Assembly (NCBI GenBank): GCA_950106755.1
Contig: OX467088.1
Coordinates: 5,192,001-5,256,000 of the forward strand
Length of the DNA stretch: 64,000 bases
Reading direction: 5' to 3'
Source: Climacium dendroides
Lineage: Eukaryota; Streptophyta; Bryopsida; Hypnales; Climaciaceae
Position numbers and translations under genes: made by a program
Shown: positions 41,239 through 53,566 of the stretch, in pieces
Numbering within the stretch: the first letter of the stretch is position 1
Layout of the letters: every line of letters begins with the position of its first letter
Notes under the pieces: model-generated
Databases searched by the model: none
The model's input: the letters and a program-made list of their open reading frames with translations, nothing else
What the model was told of the DNA's origin: nothing

Positions 41239-44067
41239 TCAATCCTTCAAAGAATACTTCCTGCCAGAGAAAGCTTGAAACTTAGGTCCTTCAGGTTCCT
41301 TCTTTTCTTCCTTGACCTCTTCCTTCTTCCCAGTAGGAACCTGGACATAAAACGAAACACAAGAATGAAAAAAAGATACATGATGGACCGCATGATAAAG
41401 AGTTTACAGGCTAGCACAAAACAGCGTCGCGTTTGCTGCTGACTTCAGGTTTCTTGGTCGTATCTGGGGAACTCGGATAACATGTCGCTACAGTAATAGT
41501 ACTTCTCGACAGGGCATTCAGCTTTTAACCATCAACTAAATTGTAATTGAATTAAATGCTAAGAATTACAGTATCCTTGATACAACGACACCAATGGCAC
41601 AAGCCAACAACTATGTATCTTGTACATAGTCTCTACTCAAAATGAGTCAGAACAATCATCTCAACACAACACAAGTATATGATGAACAGATTGTAGTTCC
41701 AGCGTACCTTAGCTGCTGCTGCTGGTCCTGCTCCATTACTGCTGCCTCCACCAAACACAAGCTTTCCCGACGGTCTTTGAGATGGTGCAGGTGGAGTTCC
41801 TGTCGGTCTCTGTGCACTACTAGAAGACGTAGCTGATGTTGTGGGTGTTGTTTGAGGTATTGAACCAGTAGAGTGCCTACCAGGCTTGCCGTCAAGCCGC
41901 CTCCCAGTACCCATAAAGGCATTAAATTTGGGCTCTTCAGGTTCAGGAGGCGTGGCATCTGTTTTGATAAACAAAATAAAGAAATTAGGACTACAACAAG
42001 GCATCACAAGCGTAACGAGGTTTCAAAACCCTCCTTACTCCAATTCAAATTTACGCCACGGCCCCAAGATTTACTTCAGATCTCAAAAAAACTAGAAGAA
42101 CAATCCAATTCATAGATTAACTTATAAGATATCTTTGTAAACTTTAACCAACAAGACTCGTTCAAGTAGGGGAACAATTGTGAGATGTGCGTCTTTCAGG
42201 TTTTTAAGTGTACCTTGCGACGATGAAGGAGGAACAGAAACAGGGGGTGGCGTGACTCGTTCTGGTTCTTTGTAATCCAATGGGGGAGCGAAATCAACTT
42301 CACAATCTGTTTCAATAATTGAAATAGCGTTGGCAGGCTTTGATTCGATGATGTCGATGTAGTACTTCTTGTTGTTGTAGGCTACCATGATGTTGTCGCC
42401 AACTGTGAGACAAGAAAAGTTCCGCAGAGTCGTTTCCAACCTGCATTCCATGAGGAGCACAAAAGATGACATAAAGAATACGCTTAGCGAATAGGAAGAA
42501 TCGGTCTGAAATAAATGTACATCCAAAACTTGTCCCTCAAGTATGACCACAGAAAACATCAGCAAGGAATGACAAACGAGTGAAAACATTTCGCGATACT
42601 ACAAGTATTACACATAACCTGACTGGGGCAACCATGATAAGAACAGGAACAGGTTTATGCAAAACATACACAGCCTTTGGATTTGAGATATCCAGAAAAT
42701 CTTTCGTGTGGGGTTGCAGCTTCACGAAGGTGCCCTTGGGCAAAGTGGCACTTTTCACTCTGACAATGTCACCTTCCTGCAAAAGCATGTTCTGCATCAT
42801 CTGCACAAACCATTTCAATCCCCACAGGTTACTAAACAACAGTAACAAGAGAGTCAAAGTCTAATATCTGAACGACTTCCTATCACAAGCAGCAAAAGTT
42901 CAGTTCCTATCACTAATAGAGCAGAGTAGTAACAGACACACAGTAATACTGTGGTTCAAAGGAGACAAAAGCACGTACCCAGTACGGCATATAAATCATG
43001 CCCTCTTCTGCCACAAACTCCAGCACGCCACAATGACTAGTCCGCAACGTTGACGGATTGTGGACTTCGAACAGCATTGGGTAGTCGATGCGTAGAGAAG
43101 CTGCACGCAAACACAGAAACACGGATTTTGTTCATCCTTAGATTAAGATGGATAAAAAGTAGAACTAGAGAATTGTCGTCCTACATCAGCCAAAACAATA
43201 TAAGGACTCATACTTCAGCAACTTAGGGGAAAAGTAAATCAGAGCGTACCCAAGCGATCGAGCGCTGAAGGAGGCATCACCACTTTATCGCCGTTTTCCA
43301 GGTGCGGCTGCGAGTTCAAAGCACCAGCACACGAAACACAAACAAATGTCAAAAAGTAGTCCGACACACCCCAACTGAAAATCATTGTAAAAGGCAACTA
43401 GGACACCAGTGTACTCCTAAAAGGTCTCTGGATACTTGTGACATCAATGTACTTGCTGGAAAGCAATTCAGGAATTCCAGTGCACAGCGCATCCAAGAGA
43501 AACCTAAAGCCGTCCAAATATATCAGGATACGTACTCTATGAAACGTGCTTCAAAAAACCATAAAAATTCGGAAATTCGCCAGTACATACAAAGCTCTAT
43601 CGGCTGATCTTATGAGCTCCCCCAAGCGAGTGTGAATCAACAAACAGTAATCCACCATAGTGAGTTTACCTCACCCTAATAAAACAAACCTTAGGGCTCT
43701 GTCCCGATCGAAACTGAACTTCGTTACCTCTCATGGAAACCACTACTCCACAACATCAAGCGCCTCACGACGCTCGGAAAAATCACGAAGACAAGCTACA
43801 GTAGTAATTAGGGCTACAAAACCTCACCTTGTCAATGAAGGAAGCTGAGTAACACCGGTAATTCTGCTCGAACGGTGCCGATGGATAGGGCACGCCATAT
43901 CCTCCGAAATACTGCACCACGATGCACACATCCGAACTCATCAACTTTGGAAAAGCAAAGACGACATCAAACCAATTGCGAAGCCAATCTACTCCCCTGA
44001 TAGACCACCAAATCACGCGAGATTTAAAAGAGAAACATCAGAAACCAAGTGAGCATTCTCATACCAT
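41239..44067 (-). CDS. UFD1: UFD1, ubiquitin fusion degradation protein 1, 8 exons, 325 aa
   Basis: Subunit of the CDC48/p97-UFD1-NPL4 complex, which unfolds ubiquitinated proteins for proteasomal degradation, including ER-associated degradation. Minus-strand coding exons: 44067-44065, 43911-43828, 43307-43250, 43100-42979, 42800-42670, 42440-42214, 41958-41708, 41340-41239. Phases agree and 325 aa fits plant UFD1. The N-terminal double-psi barrel is whole ([81 protein letters not shown]). A Pro/Ser/Thr-rich linker follows, then p97-binding SHP-type boxes ([14 protein letters not shown] and [13 protein letters not shown] at the end). The first coding exon is just the ATG, followed at once by GTATGA. 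This gives MYFGGYG, close to the usual MFFDGY start, whereas an ORF starting at MSSDVC would ignore that splice. Nothing suggests damage. Confidence 0.95.
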
Positions 44068-44552
44068 GGTTGCCCAATGAAAATGGTCGCAATTCACTGC
44101 GACAATTGGCAGAGAAATTCTTCGGAACGCAGCTCACACAGTGCAAACTGAGCACCAACACAGAGCAACAAGAGCTTGAAAGGGTTTCCCTGGAAGTAGT
44201 CGTCCTAGGTCTTGGGTGCGGATGAACGAATGAAATATGGTCACTGGATTTCATCCATTCACTTTCTGTTCTGTATCGAAGCGATGATCAGTGAGTCAGA
44301 TGGATGAATATCGTTCAGGTAGTTGGGTTTGGATGATAAACATTAGGCTTGAGTTCCATTTGAATGAACTAGTTTGACACAAACGTAATTAATTCCTTAC
44401 ACTCCTAAATATATATTTATATTCAAATCTTTTCAATCATTAAATTTGTTATTTCTTGCTTATAATATTTTTATTTATATTGTAAATTTTTTTTTCTAAA
44501 GTAAAAATTTACAAAATAAAAATAAAAGTAAAAAAAAAATGGATAATTTTTT
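44068..44552. other. UFD1 leader and promoter region
   Basis: The first 200 bp upstream of the ATG (44068-44270) is GC-moderate and likely 5' UTR and core promoter. Beyond it the sequence turns AT-rich up to the copia LTR at 44553. Confidence 0.5.
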
Positions 44553-44795
44553 TGTTAAGATAAGTATTATCTTCACTATGCTCTCCACTATAGTTAACTA
44601 TAGTTTACTTTAAGATATAAAGACAAACTAGAAATTATATTAGAATCCATGTAAAGAAGTAGAACTATTAGTCTACTCTCTTCTTCTTCCTTGTTTATGT
44701 ATTAAACCTTCTTCCTAATGACACCTCTCTATTCTTGCGTACACGCATGGTTGTGTGAGGTTTTGTATTATATTCTTTTGCTTTCATTCTCAACA
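44553..44795 (+). mobile_element. copia 5' LTR
   Basis: 243 bp beginning TGTTAAGATAAG and ending TCTCAACA, so the ends are TGTT and AACA. Directly after it CGTTATCAGCGCAC resembles the methionyl-tRNA primer-binding site (TATCAG core) common in plant copia elements. No second LTR was found in the window, so the element is truncated. Confidence 0.6.
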
Positions 44796-45034
44796 CGTTA
44801 TCAGCGCACATGCTCTTGCATGTACTCCTTAGTTTAATTTTTCACATAGTTTTTAGTTTAATTTTGAGAGCTTCTTGAGTTTTTTGAAAATTTTTGCGTT
44901 TTTTTTCCTCACTTCTTTACATGGTCTTTCCTCACAATTTCTTTGTTTTGTTTTTCTCTTCATTCTAAGTTCTTTTGATTTTGAGCTTTTCCTTCCCTAT
45001 TTTCTATACATCCATCATCTTTTATTTTTATATC

Positions 45035-46666
45035 ATGAGTACTTCCACCCCTTCCGTTGCTACATCTACAACTATCCCAGTGGTTGCTACTATTATTGGG
45101 CTACCACGACTTCAACCTCTTTTATTTCCACAATTGGTGGCTGATGGAAGAACTATTTATTGTGGGCGAGGACTGCAAAAACACACATTTTTGCGGAGCA
45201 ATTATCAGTGTGCATTAATTTTGACAAGTTTTCTATTGTAAATGATCCCATTTCCACATCTATTATTTGAAAAATGTTGCTTAGTTTTACTCCATTGCCA
45301 TCTTGTTCCTACTTTACAACATTAATATTTGAAACTTGAGAGTCCAAATGAGCTTTGACACAAGCTCAAATCTCGCTTTCATCATCAGAAAACCATCTTT
45401 CTTCCTAGAGCCTTTTATAATTGGACTCATTTGCAAATGTTAAGATTTTCCAATACTCATTGCTTTCAACAATGAGATATACCGTATTATATCACAACTA
45501 AGGTTGTGTAGTCAATCCATTACCAAACAGGAAATAATTAAGAAAACTCTCTCAACATTTCCACCCGCATTTGCTGTACTTGCACAGTAGTACAAAAATA
45601 TAAAATTTGAAAATCATTCACATCTCATATCTTTGTTATTTCTTGCTAAGAAGTAAAACGAGATCCTCTTACGTAATGTAGAGACTCATCTAATTGAAAC
45701 TACAGTTCCTAAGTCCCATATTGTCAAGGTTTCTCATGGTAAACCTAAGACATATAAACATGAGAAAAATCGTTATAAATACCAAGGAAGTCATAGTCGT
45801 ATCCATATCCACAACCATAATAGCCAACATAAAAGAAGTATAGTACTTCTTTTACTAATAGTCATGGTGAATGTCCATTAGAGTCACGTTCTTGCCATAA
45901 ATGTGATAGAGTAGGCCATTTGGCCAATATCTGTTGAATATCGGAGTATTTGTGAAGATGTTTCAAAAGAATAAGAAATTTCGAGTTGAAAATCGAGAAG
46001 CTCATATTATGAATGCGTCTATAATTCCGTTTGTGGATGAAGACCGCAAAGCTCATATCATGGATGTGTCTATGGATCCATTTGCGGATGAAGACCCTGA
46101 AACATATACTATTGAGTATACTTCCATTAGTAAGTCTTGTGATGCACTCCTTGACTCTGCAACTACATATACAATTTTGCAAGATAAGAAATTTTTTGAT
46201 GAAAATAATATTTCAACTTGGCAAATCAGAAATTTGATGACTATGATTGGATCGAATGTGTTTTGTTTTCAAGAGGGACCATCAAAAGTAATCTTGTTTG
46301 AAGGTACCACCATGACATACATATGTGCTATATTTTTTCCCTCTGTGCCCCAAAATTTGATTAGCTGTTCGGATGTGCGTACCAATGGTTTTCACCTTTC
46401 AACCAAAATTTTAGATAGACAAGAGGCTTTGGTTTTTATGTATAAAAATAAAGTTGTGGAAACAGCCTTTTGGTGTGATAAGTGGTTTGTATTAGATTCT
46501 AATTCAATCACTTATTGTATCTAGTTTCGTTTAGTATATAAAAGTTTTGTTTAGTATAGAAAATTGGCTCATCCTGACTCTACTTTGTTTAAAAAAATTA
46601 TTCTATATATTGTTGAATATGATTTGCAATTAGTAAATATCAATTCAATGACATTGTGTCAAGCAT
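45035..46666 (+). pseudogene. Ty1/copia gag-protease-integrase N-part, decayed
   Basis: Retroelement polyprotein fragments in order. A gag start lies at 45035 (FPQLVADG). The gag C-terminus ends in a zinc knuckle, CHKCDRVGHLANIC (C-x2-C-x4-H-x4-C, about 45891-45932). The protease core follows (LDSATTYTIL, about 46150-46180), where the usual Gly of the DSG-type site is missing. The last piece is a gag-pre-integrase segment (LAHPDSTLF, about 46566-46660), which breaks at the inserted repeat at 46667. Stops and frameshifts separate the parts. Reverse transcriptase and RNase H are absent. Confidence 0.7.
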
Positions 46667-46826
46667 CATCACAAAATTTAAATCCTATGGTTTGGCAACA
46701 GTTATCATGCGATTATTATTGTTTCATGGGTTCACACGTTAATCACATTTTTATCATATTATTACGGTGCATTGCCTCTCATCATTACGATGCAGTTACA
46801 AGTAATGCATTGTAACGATGTGATAA
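46667..46826. repeat. foldback fragment inserted in the copia remnant
   Basis: The first 85 bp (CATCACAAAATTTAAATCCT onward, with TTTGGCAACA and TGTTTCATGGGTTC) resemble the outer arm of the 357-bp hairpin at 53210. Next comes an inner hairpin (46751-46826, TTATCATATTATTACGGTGC pairing with the stretch that ends GATGTGATAA). The right outer arm is missing. Confidence 0.6.
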
Positions 46827-48199
46827 CAATGTCAGGGTGAGAGGGGTCTACTTCGGGAATACACGGGGTATCTGACTACAACTGAGAATGACGAGATTAG
46901 AAGAAGGAGAAAGAAAGTAAGGTTCCCTAAATCCAATCTTGTTCTCAAAACACAGATTGGTTTAAACTAACAACCACGTTTGCACTTAAGACCCGAGGCA
47001 TCTAATAGTATTCAACGCCGATTAGGCTTACAAGTTTCGTTGGTATCTACAATCAGTCCAAAGCTTGAAATACAAACATTTTCAAGTAATTTTGATAACT
47101 ACTTGGTACCTGCAACTATCTACAGGGTAAGGGCAACCTGCACTTGCACCACCATCAAACCTTATGATCTGTTGGTCATCACTCCAACCTCATCACAAGG
47201 GGAAACTAGCACCGTTCACTTAGTGCACACTCAATGGTCTTGCCAACCAATAACCCGACCTCACCACCACAATACAACTAAAAATTGAAAGCGCTTAGCT
47301 ACAAATACAAAATGAAACAAAGTCCGCCACAAGGGAAGGTACCAAGACAAAAACCCAAGAAATCCACACTAAATCCTCTTCCCCAAACAACATTTAAGTA
47401 AAAAAATGAAAGTAAATAGGATGCACCAAATGCATCCACCTGCAAACTTCATCCAAACTCTTCAAATAGAAGGGAACTAAACCTTCCTTCACTCAAACTT
47501 AAAATACTTCAAATACTTTGAAAAATGAGTCTTTAGAAAGTTGAAGAAGACTGCTCCAATGCTTCCAAATCTCAAAAAGAAAGGTGAAAACTACAAGTCA
47601 TGGTAGTCGCTCAAATCTCTACCCCTCTTCAACTGGGTGACAATAGACCTTCTTCTTCCACTCACTTGCTTAGAACTTTTTACTCACAACTTCAAATCAA
47701 GCAAGAATAGTCTTTTTGGAAGCATTAGAACTTCAAAAGCAATCTCTCCAAATTTCATTGCAAAACTCAAAATACGTCAAAAGTTATAACTCCTCGAAGT
47801 CATGGGATCTCTTCCTACACACAAATCCGATTAGGCAAAAGAAAAATGGGACGTACCTACCAAATAAACCTTAGAGTAGGGGGACGCCGGGGCCTACTCT
47901 AAAATAAAAAGGCAAAAAGATAGGGAGGGGGAGGGAAAAAAGAAAAAAAAGAGGGAGAGGGAAAAAAAAGGGAAAAAAAAAGAGAAGAAGAAAAAAATGA
48001 ATTGAGTTTTTAAATCAATTAAAATCAAAACTCTATCATCAATATCTTAAAGAAGAGAGTTTGACCTTTTGATTCATTATCAATCAAGAATGTAGATGCT
48101 TTGCACCTTTTATTTACTTATGTATGCAAAGTAAAAGTTGAATAAATATAAAAATAAAAATACAATGGTGACATTTCTTCTAATTTGTTTTGTATATAA
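46827..48199. other. intergenic, with a purine tract
   Basis: Higher GC at 46.85-47.9 kb without a supported gene. An ORF at 46980-47288 lacks any recognised family. Confidence 0.35.
47922..47997 (+). repeat. 76-base uninterrupted purine tract
   Basis: Only A and G for 76 bases (GGGAGGGGGAGGG followed by A-rich runs). It is low complexity and could adopt a triplex structure. Confidence 0.95.
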
Positions 48200-49180
48200 T
48201 ATTGAGATATCCCTAATTGTGCACTCACTAGTCATTTTCTTTATACCATTGGATAGCTTGGCACAACGAGGGTTGTACTAAAGTCATATCATTGCTTTTG
48301 AACATATGATGGATTTGTGAGCAATTTTCAAGGTATTAATGTAATAAAGTTATTTGAAATGGAATATAAGAGTTTTTGATGTCATTCTTGGCATTGCCAA
48401 GAAGCTCTCAATGAATAGAAATGCACCAAAGTTGTTTTGCACTTTTGGTTCTTAAGTGTGAAAGTTATGGATTTTCAATTGAATTTTGTTTCTATAAACT
48501 ATTCTAAAAGTTAAAATTTTTAAAAATACATAGACAAATCATAGAAAATTAAAAAAAGATAATAACAAAAAATCTCTACATTTAAGAAGATGAATTCAAT
48601 TTATAAATCTATACCTTAAATTTGCTTGTTTGTTTGTTATGTTGAAATCTCTCAAACTGTGCATCCTCCAGTCACGTGCTTCGTACCATTGGAAAGCCCT
48701 TGGTGAGGAGGGGTGCATGGATTTTGTTTCGTGGTGTTTGAACCTACGGTGAGAAAGTTATTGAAGTTTGAAGTTTTTATGAACTAAAAAATTAGAAAAT
48801 TACTTTTACTTTTGTTTTGACTATGGCAAAGACACAAAGCACAATAATTAGTTCAATGTTTTATAAATAATTAAATAAATATTTAATGTGATTTTAAAAT
48901 ATAAAATTAAACATTCTAAAATGATATTCAATGCAATATATATAACAATAAATGTTTTTATTTTATTAGTAATTTAAAAATAAATATTATTGTCATTATT
49001 TACTATCCATCCATTAAGATAGGTGGTTATTTTTGAGTTTTTTTTACACAATGAGATCTCCTAAGTCATGTGTCTTCCAATCATGAACTTGGTATTATTA
49101 GAAAGCCTTCGGCGAGTAGGGATGCATGAGCTTTGTTTTATGATGCTTTTACATATGGTGTGAAAGTGTTTTAATGGCAA
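48200..49180. repeat. three diverged direct repeats
   Basis: Units near 48215-48390, 48640-48800 and 49050-49180 share the order CACTAGTCAT/CCAGTCACGT, ACCATTGGA-AGC, GAGGGGTGCATG/GTAGGGATGCATG, TTTGTTT-TGGTG, and AAAGTTATT. They are strongly diverged; the origin is unknown. Confidence 0.5.
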
Positions 49181-52100
49181 TGCCCCTTGTATATAATATA
49201 AGAGTTGCATACCCGGGATCCTATGCTACTTTAACAACTCTTCTCCAAAAGGTTACTATTTAATTTTATCACTAAGTGACAACTAATTTTGTCTATTATT
49301 CATATCATCATTAAACACAAGATCCTTAAACTATTTCCAAAAAAATATACAAATATAATTGCAAGCATATTATAAGTCATCATGCAATATGATGCATGAT
49401 GATCCATTGTTTTCTATCAATGCTAGTTCTAACACTACCAACATGGTCCGATACAAATTGATAAATCCTTAATATTACAATCCATTTATTTATTAGTGAT
49501 GTGCTAATTGATGTCATGCAATATGTTGCTCTATCCACCTCCATTTCAGACGTTGTTAATATATCCTCTTTTATATCAAATTTTGATATGATACGTAGTA
49601 ACAAGTTTTTAGATCATCAATCCTATTTCAAATTTTAGTGCATCCATGAATATTTTATTTTATTCCAAACAACCCTATAGGTCTTTTCTTCTTCATATTC
49701 ATACTTCTACACTTACAAAAATCATTGTTTGCTTCTTTTCGCTTCCTAGTATTGTTCCTTGCCCACAATTTTCTTTAATATTTTATTAAATGGCTAGTAT
49801 TATTGTTAAATGTCATGAAGTCACATTTGTTTTATTATTAGACAATCAAAGTTTTGTACATGTGCCCGCCTATCTCCTTCATGTCCGCTTTGGATTCTCC
49901 CATTCTTCTATCATCGTAGAAGAAGTCAAAGGTGACTATGGTGTTGTTAAGGAATCTATCTTGCAATCAAAATATAACAATCGAAAATGATTTTATTGAT
50001 TTCTTCATAAAAGGCACTATAGAATTTATAGTCTCTCACCAAAGTTCTTTCTAGTTTCAACTATAATACAAACACTCGTTATCACATTGTAAATGTGAAC
50101 ATTATGTAAGAAATATATTTATATGCTATTTAAATAGATGTTTATATTAATAGTATAGTGAAAAAGATGACATCATTTGAAATAGCTTCAAGGTGACCCT
50201 TCCCTTCTGATATGATAAAGCAAACTATAAAAGAGAAAGAACCACCCATCAACTTCATCGAGCTAATGTAATTTACTCTGTGCTTTGTTTTAGATTTTAG
50301 TATGTCAAATTTAAGGGGGGGGGGGAATCTCAAGATGAAGAGCCTCAATTAGAGTATGAATTTGAGTTTTTTTTGTCACAATTGCTAGATCAACCTCATT
50401 TGCTGCTTAATCTTGTACTAGTACATGAGCATCCGTAAGAAAAAGCTAGACCTTCTTGACTGCTAAAGCAACTTTGTATGGAATAACAATGGCATGGGAA
50501 TCTTCATCACAACGCTTGGACATTGATTATTCTATTACAAGTTAGGTGTATTAAATCCAACAACAAAGAAGTAATGGTTGAAGATTGTTTTGAGAATTTG
50601 AATAATGATTAGTATTATTGTATAATCATGTTTATAAAAGGAAGTTGTGGCCACCAACGATGGTTAGCAAGGCCGGTTAATCCTTTAATAAGGTTGATTG
50701 TGCAGACTATGTTGCAATTACTATAAAGCATATCCTCAAATTCTTACAAATGGAGTAATATTCTTCTTGAACTCTATTTTTTTACTTCTAATGGACATAT
50801 AATAGGCCTTAGTTTCTTTGTTTTTGTATTTAGAAGTGTTTTCAAATTTTAGTTTGAATATAGGAAGTTAAAAGAAAGAAAGATGGAGATAGTTTACTTT
50901 TTTATGGACTTTAATTGTTTTAAGGTTGTAAGAAGATCAAAGGGGGTAGCTAATAGGAATTTAATTCCCATGTGGCTTAGGCATAGATTGATGTAGCTTC
51001 TTGAAATAAGATAAAGAGTTAAGGTCTTCTCCCTCCTTCATAGTGTGTTTTGGGAAAATGTGTGTTTTGGGAGAGGAAGAACATTTTGTGTATACTTTGA
51101 ATTTTAATGAAATTTTGGGAGAATGTTATTTTTACTTTTTTGTATTCAAAAATATATGATATATTCTATTTGAAGCTGGGATTTTAAAATTATGCTTGAT
51201 GAAGTGAAGAAAGGTTAGTTGTCAACAAGATTTGAAGGCAATAACTTTGAAGGCTTATAGAAGTTTGGTTGTAGTGTTTTTGGTTTTGATATTTGAAAGA
51301 GTTGTATATAAAATTGTTATCTATCTATAAACTTAAATTTCTCTTAATTTGGAGTTGAAATGAGAAAGTTATGGTTATTAGAATAAAAGGGTGAAGAGCT
51401 ACTATTCAAAGCTAAGATTTTGAGAATGTTTCAACTTTGATAGAGCTTATAAAATGTATTTTTTAGTTTTTGAAGCTAATTTTTGGAGGAAATATAGATG
51501 TTGTATTTAGCTTTTCAAAAATTTATGACACAAATCATTTAGAGCTTTTATGAAACCAAGGCATTCTCCAAAGTGGAAGGGTGTACAACTGCCTTTGAAA
51601 GTGAAGGATTAATTTTTGATGAGCTATAAAACTCAAACCTTATCTTCTTTACTTTTGAAATTTGAAGGAAATGCTTAGTATTTTATTAGCTTTTTCAAAA
51701 GATAAGTTGCACTTAGTTTGGAGTTTGTATACAATTTTAGTACTCATTTAAAGTTTGGTTACATTTTCAAGAAGATTTCCAAAGGTTTGAGTTTTTGTAT
51801 ACAATTGGTGTACGATTTTACAATATTTATACATGATCTATAAATATAAATATGATCTAGTTATGTGTATTATATGAGTATAAATATGTAATATATTTAT
51901 TGTATTTGTACATGACAAATATGAATATTAGAATATTTTACTTGTATGTATTATACAAATATTGATATGGGATTATATACACTATTTGTATGGAAATTGT
52001 GTATATTAAACACATGTATGCAAAGTATTACATACTTTATTCTATATGAGATTTTATATAGCAAATGGTGCCTTTATTTATCTTGAAATGGTAATACTTA

Positions 52101-53209
52101 CCACTTTTATCATTACATTCCCTCAAATCCTAAGCTGAATCTGGTTACAACTAGAAGCTCAATGTTTTTTCAAAGCAAAGGCCTCTCTACTTGATACCAT
52201 TTTTAATAAATTTAATGTTGAATGCCCATTATTATGTCTAATAAAAATGAAGTTTATAAATAGTACATGTTCTAAGAATAAAATTTTGTTCAATGTCAAG
52301 ATGTTAAACACAAGTATCTAGAACCAATAATAATATTATTCAATAATTTTTGAAGGTAAATTGTCAATTAAATTTTGTCAACCTTCCTTGTCAAATGTTG
52401 TTTTGTCATCTACAGTGAATTCATCCATTTCTACAACCCTCTATACTACTCTTAGTAATCTTGTACCGTTTGGGTTTTCTTGTCTTCCTCTTCCTTCCAA
52501 TCATTGCAATTCCCTATGTGCATCACAATGCCTACACAAATTGTCTTTTCTGACTAGATCATGGAACGAACTTATCCAAATTGATTTTGATATCATTGAA
52601 CGTTAGAAGGTCCAATTTCTCCTAGTTAGATTTGATGCCACTATGTTGTGGATCCACAGATGGGGCTAAAGGCATAGAGGACATAAATAAACAATATGAC
52701 AATCATGCATGATGTCTAAAATCTATAATGACTTAGGTTTAAAGTCTACAAAGTTGCATTGTGTTGGACATTTGATTTGTGAGAATACAAGATGTGACTA
52801 CCGCACATAAGTTTCAAGAAGTAAAGACACTAAGTGGATTGAGACCACCAGACATTCTTTTAGTATAGGTCGGATTCCTCCACCAGACTATACTATACTT
52901 TGTAAAGTTTATAGACAATCTCCTATTTGCTTCAATTTATATAATTCATGAATTTATTTCGTACAAAGAACCACAAATCTATCATATACATGCATCCACT
53001 TAGGCATCCATTTGCATCCAATTACTAATGATTAGTGGATAGAGTCTGTCAAAACAATCGTCAGATTGATCACTCACAAAGTGGCTAGAACTCCAACTAC
53101 CAAAACTTTTGTCATTACCATGGTGGCAAGCCAAAAGTTCTTTGACACATTCCTTAATTACAATAAACCTAGATTAAAGGAGATGCTCCACAACAATGTG
53201 TTAAAGAAG
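49181..53209. other. intergenic, old retroelement traces at most
   Basis: No intact gene. Short ORFs (49790-49990, 52361-52606) have no recognised domain. The TATA-rich stretch at 51.8-52.05 kb is low complexity. Confidence 0.35.
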
Positions 53210-53566
53210 CATCACAAAGTTTAGACCCTACGATTTGGCAACAATTATCGTGTGGTTATTGTTGTTTCATGGGTTCGTACCATAATCGCACTGACTCAGT
53301 GTATTTTTACGCACTGAATCCGTGCAAAAACAATGAATATCAATAGCGTACAGTTTTTGTACTTTAACTATATAATTGTTGTGTTAAAACTGCACAACAA
53401 TTGTATAGTTAAAACACAAAAATTGTACGCTATTGATATTCATTGTTTTTGCACGGATTCAGTGCGTAAAAATACACTGAGTCAGTGCGATTATGGTACA
53501 AACCCATGAAACAACAATAACCACACGATAATTGTTGTCAAATCGTAGGGTCTAAACTTTGTGATG
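53210..53566. repeat. 357-bp near-perfect hairpin
   Basis: Arms 53210-53383 and 53393-53566, 174 bases each, differ at about six positions (near 97 percent identity) around a 9-base loop. No ORF and no obvious target duplication. The outer part of the arm is related to 46667-46751. A transcript would form a long dsRNA stem. Confidence 0.9.

Noticed and set aside
46980..47288. 102-codon ORF
   Set aside because: No recognisable domain, no splice context and no codon pattern that sets it apart.
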